Source: Corallococcus sp. (GTDB lineage: Bacteria; Bacillota; Clostridia; Christensenellales; CAG-314). From it: 64,000 nucleotides of DNA. Location of the stretch: the NCBI GenBank assembly GCA_023665205.1, contig JAMPEJ010000001.1, positions 1 to 64,000 on the forward strand, given 5' to 3'. The notes under the pieces were generated by a model. The model did not search any database, was not told the origin of the DNA, and saw only the letters and a program-made list of their open reading frames with translations. Below, one piece after another: positions 7,620-16,191 of this stretch (the stretch's first letter is position 1; every line of letters starts with the position of its first letter). Made by a program: the position numbers and the translations under genes.

Positions 7620-9230
7620 ATGAATAATTTTTTTCTTACAAAACCTATCAAAATTCCGCTTGGGCAGCCGTCTGACGCGGAACATATCTTGGAGCGCTTG
7701 GCGAAACTGATGGGAACGTCGCGTGCGCACGTAATTAACGCCGAATTACACAAGCAAAGCATAGATGCCCGCGATAAAAGCGACGTGCATTTCGTATGTT
7801 CGTACGTGGTGGAAAGCGACAAAAAGTTTCTTAAAAACTCAACGCCCTATTTGCCTCCGCAGGATATTTTTCTTGACAAATCTCTGCCGCGGGTCAAGGG
7901 ACGTTGCGTTGTAGTCGGCGCGGGACCGTCGGGGTTGTTTTTGGCTAGGTATTTGACTTTGTGCGGACTTTCCGTTACGGTGGTGGAACGCGGCGGCGAT
8001 ATTTCTTCCCGTACGGAAAAAGTGCAAAACTTTTTTCACGGCGGCGAATTGGACGAAAACTGTAACGTACAGTTCGGTTTGGGCGGAGCGGGCACCTTTT
8101 CTGACGGCAAATTGACCACAGGTATTTCGTCGCCGCTGTTGCATTCCGTTTTTCTGGAATTTGTCCGTGCAGGCGCGCCTAAGCAAATTCTTACTTCCGC
8201 AATGCCTCATATCGGTACGGACAATTTGGTCGCGGTGGCAGACGCTATGCGCTCCTCGATACAAGAGCTAGGCGGGCAATTTTTGTTTGATACTACCGTT
8301 ACCGACATTCTGATCAAGGACGGCAGGGCGGTCGGTGTAGAAGTTAGTCAAAACGGAAGTAAAACAACGCAAAAAATATTTGCAGATTGCGTTGCGCTTT
8401 GCGTAGGGAACGGCGCGCGTCAAATGTTTCACGGCCTTGTGAAACACGGCGTAGATATGGAATTTAAGCCCTTTGCCGTAGGTTTAAGAATAGAGCATCC
8501 GCGCAAGTTTATCGATCTTGCGCAATACGGAGCGATGTTCGCAACGCACAGAGATTTGGGCGCTGCAACTTACAAATTGACCTACAATATCGAAGACCGC
8601 GCCTGTTACTCTTTTTGCATGTGTCCCGGCGGGGTCGTTGTTCCCGCAACTTCGAAAAACGGCGCAGTGGTGGTAAACGGAATGAGCAATTATGCCCGCG
8701 ACGGGCTGAACAGCAACAGCGCGTTGGTCGTCGGAGTAACCGGGCGCGACGTCGCCCGTTACGGCTTTGCCGATCCGATATTCGGCGGCATCGATTTTCA
8801 GGAAAGTTTGGAACGTTCTGCATACAAAATGGGCGGCAGCGATTTTTCGGCGCCGTGTCAAAACGTTACTGATTTTCTTTCCGAAAACTTGTCCTCGGGT
8901 TTTGACGTTAATCCGACGTATTGTCGCGGCGTCCGTTCCGCAAATTTGTGCGATCTGTTTCCGCAAGATATTACGCGATTTTTACAGCGGTCGTTGGAAT
9001 ATTTTGATACTAAAATAAAAGGCTTTTCAAGGTGCGGCGTTCTTACCGGCGTAGAAACGCGCACGTCCTCGCCGATAAAAATTTTGCGTGACAAAATCAC
9101 GTTTCAAAGCAACGTCAACGGACTTTACCCTGTGGGCGAGGGCGCAGGACATGCCGGCGGAATAGTGTCGTCTGCCGTGGACGGGTTGAAAGCTGCTCAG
9201 GCGATTGTTTCCGCACTCGCAGCGCTATAG
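7620..9230 (+). CDS. FAD-dependent dehydrogenase, COG2509 family
   Basis: A 536-residue flavoprotein of the uncharacterised COG2509 group. An N-terminal ~85-residue domain (with KQSIDARDKSDVHFVCSYVV) precedes the dinucleotide-binding fold VVGAGPSGLFLARYL near residue 97 and the ERGGDISSRTEKV motif. The family signature VQFGLGGAGTFSDGKLTTGIS follows. The C-terminus has CGVLTGVETRTSSPIKI and LYPVGEGAGHAGGIVSSAVDGL, the FAD pocket. Apart from being a flavoprotein it is not related to the gene upstream. No strong ribosome-binding site is visible before the ATG at 7620. The chemistry is unknown; family members act on unidentified, possibly quinone- or tetrapyrrole-like, substrates. Confidence 0.88.
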   Translation: MNNFFLTKPIKIPLGQPSDAEHILERLAKLMGTSRAHVINAELHKQSIDARDKSDVHFVCSYVVESDKKFLKNSTPYLPPQDIFLDKSLPRVKGRCVVVGAGPSGLFLARYLTLCGLSVTVVERGGDISSRTEKVQNFFHGGELDENCNVQFGLGGAGTFSDGKLTTGISSPLLHSVFLEFVRAGAPKQILTSAMPHIGTDNLVAVADAMRSSIQELGGQFLFDTTVTDILIKDGRAVGVEVSQNGSKTTQKIFADCVALCVGNGARQMFHGLVKHGVDMEFKPFAVGLRIEHPRKFIDLAQYGAMFATHRDLGAATYKLTYNIEDRACYSFCMCPGGVVVPATSKNGAVVVNGMSNYARDGLNSNSALVVGVTGRDVARYGFADPIFGGIDFQESLERSAYKMGGSDFSAPCQNVTDFLSENLSSGFDVNPTYCRGVRSANLCDLFPQDITRFLQRSLEYFDTKIKGFSRCGVLTGVETRTSSPIKILRDKITFQSNVNGLYPVGEGAGHAGGIVSSAVDGLKAAQAIVSALAAL

Positions 9231-9281
9231 AGTATCAAGTGCGCAATTTGTGCGCGCTTGGTTGCATTTTTTTACGTATTT

Positions 9282-9320
9282 AACGCTTGCACCTTTTTTT
9301 GCAAGCGTTATTATTGTTTT
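9282..9320 (+). terminator. Strong terminator after the COG2509 gene
   Basis: A perfect 10-bp stem, AACGCTTGCA (9282-9291) with TGCAAGCGTT (9300-9309), followed by ATTATTGTTTT. Confidence 0.85.
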
Positions 9321-9478
9321 AGGAGAATTAGCGTATATTGGCATTTGTTCATCGGCGGATTGCCGCCACATCTTGGTCTCGCTTATCCAAAGTGCTTGTT
9401 GTGTATGTGATAAAGGTGCGGCAAAAGTCTTTGCTTTGCTAAAATTATGTGCCACAATGCTTATAAATCGCGCTTTAT

Positions 9479-9501
9479 ATAATACTATGTCTAACATATA
9501 T
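9479..9501 (+). repeat. Dispersed AATACTAT motif, copy F
   Basis: AATACTAT at 9481-9488 followed by GTCTAAC and ATATAT. One of seven intergenic copies; the 3' half is one base off the ATAATA seen in most others. Confidence 0.6.
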
Positions 9502-9648
9502 AACAAAAGTCTCACATTTAATCACCTATCAGGTGCATTTCCGTCGTTAGATAGCAAATCGACTTTTTTGTGTCCTATCGTGTCGGTTTTACAGGTTTAA
9601 GCGCCGCGTAGTATCTAGAAAGGTGTCGCTTACTTTGCGCAGCGGTGC

Positions 9649-9681
9649 AAAAAGCGGAACTTTACTCAATAAAGTTCCGCT
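9649..9681 (-). terminator. Minus-strand terminator
   Basis: A perfect 12-bp stem, AGCGGAACTTTA (9653-9664) with TAAAGTTCCGCT (9670-9681), loop CTCAA. Read on the minus strand the stem is followed by TTTTTGC, so it would end transcription arriving from the phosphodiesterase gene. Confidence 0.8.
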
Positions 9682-9702
9682 AAATATTCGTGCGTTTACG
9701 TA

Positions 9703-9840
9703 TTAAAAGTTTTTCGTTTTCAAACAAAGAGGCTTGTAGTTTTTGCCGAGTCCTTGTGCCTTAACTGCTTTCTTGTAAGGAGAGTAATATTCATAATCTT
9801 CCCCAAACAGCGTCGATTGACAACAAGCTGCTTTCGCAGT
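9703..9840 (-). pseudogene. Orphan 3' coding end, probable gene remnant
   Basis: On the minus strand, one base out of frame with the end of the phosphodiesterase gene, an open stretch of 45 codons ends at TAA (9703-9705). It reads like real coding sequence: LFGEDYEYYSPYKKAV then KAQGLGKNYKPLCLKTKNF. No in-frame ATG, GTG or TTG precedes it, and the frame is closed by a TGA inside the last codons of the upstream gene. It sits between that gene and the terminator at 9649-9681. I do not recognise the protein. It looks like the C-terminal stump of a lost gene, perhaps deleted when the phosphodiesterase gene arrived, or a frameshifted tail. Confidence 0.35.
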
Positions 9841-9841
9841 A

Positions 9842-10597
9842 CTATTTCAATTTTGCTAAGTCGCGCCTTTCGGGTACAAATCCGTCAAAAATTATATTGT
9901 CAAAGTAGGGTTCCAATTTGTTTAATTCTTCTTGACTGCGTATCGTCCAGCATAAAATAGGTATTCTTTTTCCAAAGCGTTTTACTGCTTTGTTGGATTT
10001 CAAAGTTGTTGCGTCAAAAGCGATAAATTGGCTGCCGTTCCATTTGCAAAGTTTTAATTCTCTCAATATCCATTTTTTTATTCTGCCGAACCCCGACCCC
10101 TCGTAAGCGCAGGATAGCGTACCTTTTATAACTTCGGGAGCATTCTTTTTGAACCATCTTATTACAAACGGATCAAAGGATTCTATACAATAATTTCCCT
10201 TATAATTTTTCAGCATTTCGTATGTTTTTTCTTCTACGTAGCCGGTTTTTCCGTGCGGTTTTATCTCCACTACAAGATTTGCTCCGTTTGCCGCTTGCAA
10301 AAATTCTTCAAAAGTAGGTATAACGCAGTCTGTATCGAGCAGTCGTAGTTTGCGCAATTCTTCAAAAGTATGTTCACCAATTTGTCCGCTTGTCCCCGTC
10401 ATCCGTTCCAAAGAATAGTCGTGGAAAACTACCAAAACACCGTCTTTTGTGCTTTGTACGTCCGTTTCTATGCCGAAACCCATGGCCGAAGCTTTCTCGA
10501 ATGCCGGTATTGAATTTTCCGGCAGCGTTTGGTTGTCGAACAATCCGCGGTGCGCCACGTAAATATCGGTCAACCATTTATATTCTTTTCTGATCAT
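9842..10597 (-). CDS. Glycerophosphodiester phosphodiesterase family protein
   Basis: Hydrolyses glycerophosphodiesters (deacylated phospholipid head groups) to glycerol-3-phosphate and an alcohol. The 251-residue TIM-barrel protein has the GDPD signature: AHRGLFDNQTLPENSIPAFEKA (catalytic HR and the metal-ligand EN), ETDVQSTKDGVLVVFHD (metal EXD and second catalytic His), VEIKPHG, and ESFDPF. No signal peptide is seen, so it acts in the cytoplasm. The ATG at 10597 is preceded on the minus strand by GGAGGTGGA, a strong ribosome-binding site. A promoter lies at 10630-10658. It is transcribed alone, against its plus-strand neighbours. Confidence 0.92.
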   Translation of the reverse strand: MIRKEYKWLTDIYVAHRGLFDNQTLPENSIPAFEKASAMGFGIETDVQSTKDGVLVVFHDYSLERMTGTSGQIGEHTFEELRKLRLLDTDCVIPTFEEFLQAANGANLVVEIKPHGKTGYVEEKTYEMLKNYKGNYCIESFDPFVIRWFKKNAPEVIKGTLSCAYEGSGFGRIKKWILRELKLCKWNGSQFIAFDATTLKSNKAVKRFGKRIPILCWTIRSQEELNKLEPYFDNIIFDGFVPERRDLAKLK

Positions 10598-10629
10598 ATT
10601 TCCACCTCCGTAGTAGGGTAAAGTAATGC

Positions 10630-10658
10630 AATTTATTTTGGATTTTACCGTTTTGCAA
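10630..10658 (-). promoter_or_regulatory. Phosphodiesterase gene promoter
   Basis: On the minus strand TTGCAA (10653-10658) and TAAATT (10630-10635) are 17 bases apart, about 30 bases before the start codon. Confidence 0.6.
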
Positions 10659-10943
10659 CAAAATTATTTGCGCATATGCATTATTCCGCATATGGCGGGC
10701 GCCGTTTTCTAAACGTTTCTTCCTATGTTTTGGTATAATTTGACGTCTTGTCAGCAGCACTTAGTTATGGATATCGCAAACGCGCAAAGGGCGCACGTTT
10801 CGGTATGCGGTCGGCGTACTATCGCGTTTTTTAAGTATTTCAATATAACTGTGCGCCGCAAACCGTTCCGTATAATTATATATTTTCTTTTGTAAAAAAT
10901 CAAGAGACGGCGCAACAAATGTTTTTCAATTGCAAAAACTTTC
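10659..10943. other. Intergenic region before lepA
   Basis: No gene is seen. A lone TATAAT at 10735-10740 on the plus strand has only a poor -35 partner and no gene following it closely. Confidence 0.4.
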
Positions 10944-10972
10944 TAGACAAAAAACGCCGTTTCGGGTATAAT
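10944..10972 (+). promoter_or_regulatory. lepA promoter
   Basis: TAGACA (10944-10949), 17 bases, TATAAT (10967-10972). It lies inside the longer open frame that begins at 10919, so translation must start downstream, at 11012. Confidence 0.75.
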
Positions 10973-11011
10973 TTAAGCAAAACATTTTTTTACAATTTCG
11001 CGGAGACTACA

Positions 11012-12811
11012 ATGTCAAAACAAAACGTTCGCAATTTTTGCATAATCGCTCATATCGATCACGGTAAAAGCACGTTGGCGGATCGCCTTATGGAATTTAC
11101 CGGACAGGTTGCCAAGCGTGATTTGTCAGCTCAAATGTTGGACAGCATGGATATCGAGCGCGAGCGCGGTATAACGATAAAACTTACTCCCGTCAAGATG
11201 ACTTACGTTAAGGACGGCGAGGAATATCAACTCAATTTGATAGATACGCCGGGTCACGTGGACTTCAACTACGAAGTTTCCCGTTCTCTTGCTGCGTGCG
11301 AAGGCGCGTTGCTTGTTGTCGACGCGTCACAGGGCGTAGAGGCGCAAACCTTGGCAAATTGCTATTTGGCATTGGAAAACGACTTGGAAATTATCCCCGT
11401 TATCAACAAAATCGATTTACCTTCTGCGGACGTAGACGGCTGTAAAAAAGAAATAGAAGACGCGATCGGGCTGGATGCCTCCGACGCTCCGCTGGTTTCC
11501 GCCAAAGAAGGCCTCAATATACAGGACGTTTTGGACGCGGTAGTGCGGCGCGTGCCCGCTCCAAGGGGTAGCGACGATGCTCCGCTAAAAGCGCTTATTT
11601 TCGATTGCCAGTACGACAACTACAAAGGCGTCATAATATTTGTGCGAATTGTGGACGGCGCCGTGAAGGTGGGGGATAAAATCAAAATGTTCGAAACGCG
11701 CGGAAAGGTATTCGACGTGACGGAAGTGGGGATTTTTGCACCTGCAATGCAGCCTGTTGCGCTTCTTTCTTCCGGCGACGTCGGTTACGTGTGCGCCAGC
11801 ATCAAGACTGTGTCCGATACCAAAGTCGGCGACACTTTGACCAATGCGGAATTTCCCTGTGCCGATCCTCTAAAAGGATACAAAGAAGTGAAACCGATGG
11901 TGTTTTGCGGTATTTTTCCGGCGGACGGCAGTAAATACAACGACCTTAAAGACGCTTTGGAAAAGTTGAAACTTAACGACGCGTCTTTGGTGTACGAACC
12001 GGATACGTCCGTAGCGCTCGGATTCGGTTTCCGCTGCGGATTTTTGGGTCTGTTGCATATGGAAATAATTCAGGAACGTTTGGAACGCGAATTCGATTTG
12101 GATCTCGTAACGACTGCGCCTAGCGTCAGTTACAAAGTTTATACTACGCAAGGGGAAATGATGCTTATCGACAACCCGACAAAATTGCCGCCGGCAACCT
12201 CTATCGAACATATGGAAGAACCTATAGTTGCTGCGGAAGTGTTTTGTCCGCCGGAGTACGTCGGCGACGTGATGGGGTTGTGTCAGGAAAAACGCGGTAC
12301 GTTTTTGGACATGACGTATTTAGATACCAAACGCGTCAAGTTATCCTACGATATTCCGTTAAACGAAATTATCTACAATTTTTTCGATACGTTAAAGTCG
12401 CGTACGCGCGGCTACGCAAGTTTGGATTACGAACTTAAAGGTTACGTTACGGGTAAATTGGTACGGCTGGATATGCTCTTAAACGGCGAAATGTGCGACG
12501 CGCTGTCAATTATTGTCAACGAAGAACGCGCTTATGCGCGTGGACGTCAAATCGCCGAAAAATTGAAAGAAGCCATACCGCGTCAAATGTTCGAAATTCC
12601 CGTACAGGCGGCTGTGGGTAACAAAATTATCGCACGCGAAACTGTCAAGGCTTTGAGAAAGGACGTTTTGGCAAAGTGTTATGGCGGTGATATTACGCGC
12701 AAAAAGAAATTATTGGAAAAGCAAAAGGAAGGGAAAAAGCGTATGCGGCAGGTTGGGTCGGTCAGCGTCCCCAGCGAGGCATTTATGTCGATACTCAAAA
12801 TCGACGATTAA
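11012..12811 (+). CDS. lepA: Elongation factor 4 (LepA)
   Basis: A ribosome-associated GTPase that helps translation under stress and ribosome assembly. The 599-residue protein starts [22 protein letters not shown], with the G1 P-loop AHIDHGKST, then RGITIK (G2), DTPGHVDF (G3) and NKIDLP (G4). EF-G-like domains and the LepA-specific C-terminal domain follow, including GYASLDYEL and the basic end [20 protein letters not shown], all normal for the family. The start at 11012 is chosen from the family N-terminus, a GGAG site eight bases upstream, and a promoter at 10944-10972 that excludes the longer frame. Confidence 0.97.
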   Translation: MSKQNVRNFCIIAHIDHGKSTLADRLMEFTGQVAKRDLSAQMLDSMDIERERGITIKLTPVKMTYVKDGEEYQLNLIDTPGHVDFNYEVSRSLAACEGALLVVDASQGVEAQTLANCYLALENDLEIIPVINKIDLPSADVDGCKKEIEDAIGLDASDAPLVSAKEGLNIQDVLDAVVRRVPAPRGSDDAPLKALIFDCQYDNYKGVIIFVRIVDGAVKVGDKIKMFETRGKVFDVTEVGIFAPAMQPVALLSSGDVGYVCASIKTVSDTKVGDTLTNAEFPCADPLKGYKEVKPMVFCGIFPADGSKYNDLKDALEKLKLNDASLVYEPDTSVALGFGFRCGFLGLLHMEIIQERLEREFDLDLVTTAPSVSYKVYTTQGEMMLIDNPTKLPPATSIEHMEEPIVAAEVFCPPEYVGDVMGLCQEKRGTFLDMTYLDTKRVKLSYDIPLNEIIYNFFDTLKSRTRGYASLDYELKGYVTGKLVRLDMLLNGEMCDALSIIVNEERAYARGRQIAEKLKEAIPRQMFEIPVQAAVGNKIIARETVKALRKDVLAKCYGGDITRKKKLLEKQKEGKKRMRQVGSVSVPSEAFMSILKIDD

Positions 12812-12853
12812 TGGTGATAAATCGTATCGCTATTCCGAATTTCGCCGAACTAT

Positions 12854-12876
12854 AAAATACTATGTGTAACATAATA
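12854..12876 (+). repeat. Dispersed AATACTAT motif, copy E
   Basis: AATACTAT at 12856-12863, then GTGTAAC and ATAATA at 12871-12876, in the 158-base gap between lepA and the next gene. Confidence 0.65.
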
Positions 12877-12969
12877 CGGTAAATTCATTTGAAATGACAT
12901 TATTATTCGGGATAGAAGGGTTATTATTTGTTTAATTTACGTTCAAAGAGGAACGGTGCAGAAGGGTTT

Positions 12970-13293
12970 ATGAAAAAAGATATTTTTAACGGAAAAATCA
13001 AGAAAGAATACGTACGTACGGCATTATTCAGTGCTGTTTTTGCCGCACTTATCTATCTGGCTTGCGCAATTTTGTTCTTGTGCCTGGGTTTATTTTACGA
13101 CAACGCAGAACAATCCGCTCGCGCCGTCTTGTACGTTGTGTGCGGCGTGTGCTTTGTGCTCTCGGTGTTTTACCCGCTTGCAACCGTTTTGTGCGCACGT
13201 TCCTATCCTAAACACAAAAAGTTTGCGCACGTCTTTCTAAAACCGTATTTATTTGTCGAAGAGGAGCGATCGTCGGATGCAGACGCCAACTGA
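12970..13293 (+). CDS. Small two-helix membrane protein upstream of hemW
   Basis: A 107-residue protein that I cannot assign to a family. It has a basic N-terminus (MKKDIFNGKIKKEYVR), two hydrophobic segments (about residues 18-42 and 50-70), a basic cytoplasmic stretch RSYPKHKKFAHVF, and an acidic end. The ATG at 12970 has AGAAGGG upstream; an in-frame start at 12928 lacks one. Its last 17 bases overlap the start of hemW, so the two are probably translationally coupled. The role is unknown; the position suggests only co-expression with hemW. Confidence 0.65.
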   Translation: MKKDIFNGKIKKEYVRTALFSAVFAALIYLACAILFLCLGLFYDNAEQSARAVLYVVCGVCFVLSVFYPLATVLCARSYPKHKKFAHVFLKPYLFVEEERSSDADAN

Positions 13294-14392
13294 TTACGGT
13301 ATCTACGTTCATTTCCCTTTTTGCAAGGCGCGGTGCGGCTACTGCGCTTTTTCTTCTTGCACCGATTTTGCCTTACAGGGCGAATACTTCGACGCGCTTT
13401 GTCGTGAGATAGCAAATGCCGACGTACCTTTTAATGCGCGTATTGTAACGATGTATTGGGGCGGTGGCACGCCGTCTGCTGTGGAATTCAGCTATTTGGA
13501 AAAGGTTTACCGCGCCCTTTCGGAAAAATTCGATTTATCCTCGCTTAAGGAATTTACGGTTGAATGCAATCCGGAAAGCGTCACGATAGATTTGTTGCGG
13601 CTTCTGCGCGATTTCGGCGTCAACCGTTTGAGTTTCGGTTTGCAAAGTGCAAACGACCCTACTCTTAAAAAAATCGGGCGCATACATACTTACGGTGAGT
13701 TTTTGCGTTCGCTTAAACTTGCGCACGAATGCGGTTTTAGCAACGTCAGCTCCGATTTGATTCTTGGTTTGCCGGAAGACCCGTCAGATTTTCGGCACAC
13801 GATAGAACACGTTGTATCTTTACCTCTTAATCATGTCAGTTTGTATGCTTTGGAAATTCATCCTCATGCGCCGATCGCTAAACTTTGCGCTGAATATGCT
13901 TATGCCGACGACGACCTTGCCGATATGTATGATTACGCTTTGTCGCGTTTCGCTCAAAACGGACTTTTTCGTTACGAGGTTTCCAATTTTGCCCGCACCG
14001 GCTTTGAATGTCTGCATAATCTGGGCTATTGGACGGAGCGGCGGTACTTCGCATTTGGCGCTGCGGCAAGCGGATTTGTCAATGACGCACGCTATACGAA
14101 TTTATTTGCCGTATCGGAATACGTCAAAAGCGGCGGTGTGGATTCTAAAGCCGACTTCGAGCGGATTTCGCTTGACGAGGAGTCTCGCGAGTACGTTATG
14201 CTGGGTTTGCGGTTGGAACGCGGAATTTCACTGGAGGACTTTGTGCGCCGTTTTGGCACAAACTTTTTTCTGCGGTTTTCTGCTGCAAATAAACTTGTAT
14301 CCGACGGCTTTTTGTGCAGTGAGGATGGACGTGTCTTCGTTCGTCGCGACAAATTTTACGTGCTGAATTCAATATTGACGGAGTTGCTTTAA
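13277..14392 (+). CDS. hemW: HemW-like radical SAM protein
   Basis: A radical SAM protein of the HemN/HemW family, likely a heme chaperone rather than coproporphyrinogen dehydrogenase. The 371-residue sequence has the cluster motif CKARCGYCAF (CX3CX2C) near residue 17, MYWGGGTPS, VECNPESV, RLSFGLQS and the YEVSNFAR segment. A degenerate HemW C-terminal domain follows (EYVMLGLRLERGISLEDF). The ATG at 13277 follows GAGGAG at 13261-13266; an upstream TTG at 13253 lies before that site and is rejected. In B. subtilis hemW also follows lepA, so the order is conserved apart from the inserted small membrane gene. Confidence 0.92.
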   Translation: MQTPTDYGIYVHFPFCKARCGYCAFSSCTDFALQGEYFDALCREIANADVPFNARIVTMYWGGGTPSAVEFSYLEKVYRALSEKFDLSSLKEFTVECNPESVTIDLLRLLRDFGVNRLSFGLQSANDPTLKKIGRIHTYGEFLRSLKLAHECGFSNVSSDLILGLPEDPSDFRHTIEHVVSLPLNHVSLYALEIHPHAPIAKLCAEYAYADDDLADMYDYALSRFAQNGLFRYEVSNFARTGFECLHNLGYWTERRYFAFGAAASGFVNDARYTNLFAVSEYVKSGGVDSKADFERISLDEESREYVMLGLRLERGISLEDFVRRFGTNFFLRFSAANKLVSDGFLCSEDGRVFVRRDKFYVLNSILTELL

Positions 14393-14793
14393 TTGTTTGA
14401 TTTTGCTGAGCAAAAATCGGTAACGTAATTATATTTTGTCTTTTTTTTTTGTGTGTAAACAAGTAAAGCAAGCGGTGTTTTTCTGCTACGTTATGTTTGC
14501 TTGTCTTTCTTGCTTTTATATGTTTGATTTGGGATTTTTTTATTAGTTTTGCTTTTGTATTAGGCACTTTTGCTGTCGGCATTTTGTTATCAAACGGAAT
14601 CGCGTAGGTCGTTTTCTTGTCCATTTTGTTTGCAAACCCAGCTATGCTACTATTACTTTTTGACTTTTGTATAATACTATTGCAGGCATAATAACGATTT
14701 TTTCGCTTTTTCAGCGACTTTAGTCTGCAATATCCTCGAAAGGAGAAACAGATGTTTTTCTTTTGATTGATTGCGTTCTGCCGTGCAAATTTC
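14393..14793. other. AT-rich intergenic region between hemW and the LysR gene
   Basis: About 400 bases with no confident gene. It contains dispersed motif copy A (14671-14693), a T tract near 14440, and a 4-codon frame ATG TTT TTC TTT TGA at 14752-14766 preceded by AAAGGAG. That frame could be a leader peptide but is too short to trust. A basic minus-strand open frame (14196-14624) has no ribosome-binding site and runs antisense into hemW. Confidence 0.45.
14671..14693 (+). repeat. Dispersed AATACTAT motif, copy A
   Basis: AATACTAT at 14673-14680, then TGCAGGC and ATAATA at 14688-14693. The upstream TTTTTGACT (14657-14665) is shared with copy B, so these two match over about 35 bases. Confidence 0.7.
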
Positions 14794-14822
14794 TTGCCAG
14801 ACGCGCTTTTTTTTGCTATAAT
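14794..14822 (+). promoter_or_regulatory. LysR gene promoter
   Basis: TTGCCA (14794-14799), 17 bases, TATAAT (14817-14822), about 85 bases before the start codon. Confidence 0.75.
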
Positions 14823-14908
14823 ACATAAGTAAATTTTGCGTCGGGCTTATATTTGTAAACAAAATCTATGCTTTACGGAGGCTCAATAGCGCAGCGGAGA
14901 AGAATTGT

Positions 14909-15796
14909 ATGAAACTTGCACAGTTAAAATATTTTCAAACGGTATGTCGCTACGAAAGCATTACCAAAGCGGCGGAAAAACTTTTTGTCAGTCAGCCAAC
15001 TATTTCTTTTTGCATAAAGGAATTGGAGGACGAATTCGGCGTTAAACTTTTTCATCGCAAACACAACAGATTGCAATTGACGGTAGAGGGACAGTTCTTT
15101 TACGAAAAGGTCTGTTGCATTCTGCAAACCGTCGAGGCTCTCGAGCGGCAAATGCACGAAATCAACAGCAGCCGCAATCAAGTCAAAATCGCCGTTCCCG
15201 CAATGATATCGACTTTCCTTTTCCCTCAAATGTTCAACGGGTATAAACAGGCGTTTCCGTCCGTCAAATTAGAAATGTTGGAAACAGGTTCTTTGCAAAC
15301 GCGCAAACTCATCGATACCAACGCAGTGGACTTGGGTATCACTATTTTGGATAATGCCGTCAATGACGACTACAATATTTTACCTCTCGTCACGACGGAA
15401 TTGGTCTTTTGCGTAAGCAAACAACATCCTCTCGCTTCGCTCAACAGCGTTTCTTTCAAGCAACTTGCCGACGAGCGCCTTATCTTGTTCAAAGCCGACA
15501 GTTACCAGAACGTAATTATAAAGAGCGCCTTTGCCGAGGCCGGCGTAGAGCAGCCGAACGTTTTGCTGCATTCTTCTCAACTTTACACAATTAAAAAATT
15601 TCTTTCCTATGGCAACGTTGGCGCTTTCTTGTATCGTCAGGTCGCGGAAATGGATTCGGATTTGGTTTGTATTCCGCTGGAAACTCCCATAATGCAGCAA
15701 ATAGTGCTTATTTGGCAAAAAAGCGGCAGTCTTTATTCCGACGCGGAAAACTTCATTCAGTTCGCCAAGCAGTTCAAGTACGAGCCCACCATCTAG
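14909..15796 (+). CDS. LysR-family transcription regulator
   Basis: A 295-residue regulator. The N-terminal winged helix-turn-helix spans residues 1-60 (LKYFQTVCRYESITKAAEKLFVSQPTIS, then ELEDEFGVKLFHR), followed by a linker helix and a periplasmic-binding-like effector domain (VKIAVPAMISTFLFP to the end) of the CynR/CysL type. The ATG at 14909 has GCGGAG upstream. LysR genes usually control a divergent neighbour, but hemW upstream is co-directional and the downstream side holds only a doubtful small frame, so the target is not evident. It is transcribed alone and closed by the terminator at 15842. Confidence 0.92.
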   Translation: MKLAQLKYFQTVCRYESITKAAEKLFVSQPTISFCIKELEDEFGVKLFHRKHNRLQLTVEGQFFYEKVCCILQTVEALERQMHEINSSRNQVKIAVPAMISTFLFPQMFNGYKQAFPSVKLEMLETGSLQTRKLIDTNAVDLGITILDNAVNDDYNILPLVTTELVFCVSKQHPLASLNSVSFKQLADERLILFKADSYQNVIIKSAFAEAGVEQPNVLLHSSQLYTIKKFLSYGNVGAFLYRQVAEMDSDLVCIPLETPIMQQIVLIWQKSGSLYSDAENFIQFAKQFKYEPTI

Positions 15797-15837
15797 ATTT
15801 TGGGACGTATTTTTTCTTGAATTTTTGTGTAGCAATC

Positions 15838-16011
15838 TTATTCGCCGCCTAATTTATGGCGGCTTTTTCTTTTCTTGCGTTTGTGTCTAGCATCCTTTTT
15901 GCGGGTTTTAGTCCGATTTTTGCGTTCTTTTGCTTTTTTTACGTTCCGTTTTTTTATTGTAATGCGTATTTTTGCAAAAAATTTGTATATGCGATCCTCT
16001 AGGTGCGGCAT
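15838..16011 (-). CDS. Possible 57-residue very basic protein
   Basis: A minus-strand frame from ATG (16009-16011) to TAA (15838-15840) encodes 57 residues beginning MPHLEDRIYKFFAK, of which about half are Lys or Arg in the second part (KRNVKKAKERKNRTKTRKK). No ribosome-binding site precedes it, its last codons overlap the terminator of the LysR gene, and A-rich sequence readily yields Lys-rich frames by chance. It could be a nucleic-acid-binding peptide, but no family is recognised. Reported because it is otherwise the only coding candidate between 15797 and 16191. Confidence 0.2.
   Translation of the reverse strand: MPHLEDRIYKFFAKIRITIKKRNVKKAKERKNRTKTRKKDARHKRKKRKSRHKLGGE
15842..15872 (+). 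terminator. Terminator of the LysR gene
   Basis: GCCGCC (15844-15849) pairs with GGCGGC (15858-15863) around an AT-rich loop, followed by TTTTTCTTTT. Confidence 0.85.
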
Positions 16012-16155
16012 TTTGCGCCGAAGAGCTATCGTTGCTTTTTACCGCATAGAAATTTTTTTTCTTGTCGCGGTTTTTGTTTGATTTGGGCAGTATATTCTGT
16101 TTTTATTAAAATTACAAAATATTTATTAATTATCTAATAAATACGCCTTTTTGCC

Positions 16156-16184
16156 TTGCCTTGCGTAAAAAATAATGTTATACT
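16156..16184 (+). promoter_or_regulatory. rarA promoter, apparently leaderless
   Basis: TTGCCT (16156-16161), 17 bases, TATACT (16179-16184). The ATG of rarA is at 16192, about where transcription would begin, and there is no Shine-Dalgarno sequence between. Confidence 0.65.
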
Positions 16185-16191
16185 TATACCT

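Larger units (their letters stand above)
9231..9702. other. Long AT-rich intergenic region with terminators and one dispersed motif
   Basis: No convincing gene. A small imperfect hairpin (GTGCGCAATTTGTGCGC) follows the stop codon of the COG2509 gene, then a strong terminator at 9282-9320, one copy of the dispersed AATACTAT motif at 9479-9501, and a minus-strand terminator at 9649-9681. A 131-codon open frame from 9205 overlaps the end of the flavoprotein and has no ribosome-binding site, so it is not called. Confidence 0.5.

Noticed and set aside
14196..14624. 142-codon basic frame on the minus strand
   Set aside because: No ribosome-binding site, and more than a third of it is antisense to hemW. 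The first part has fairly gene-like codons, so it is not impossible, but support is too thin.
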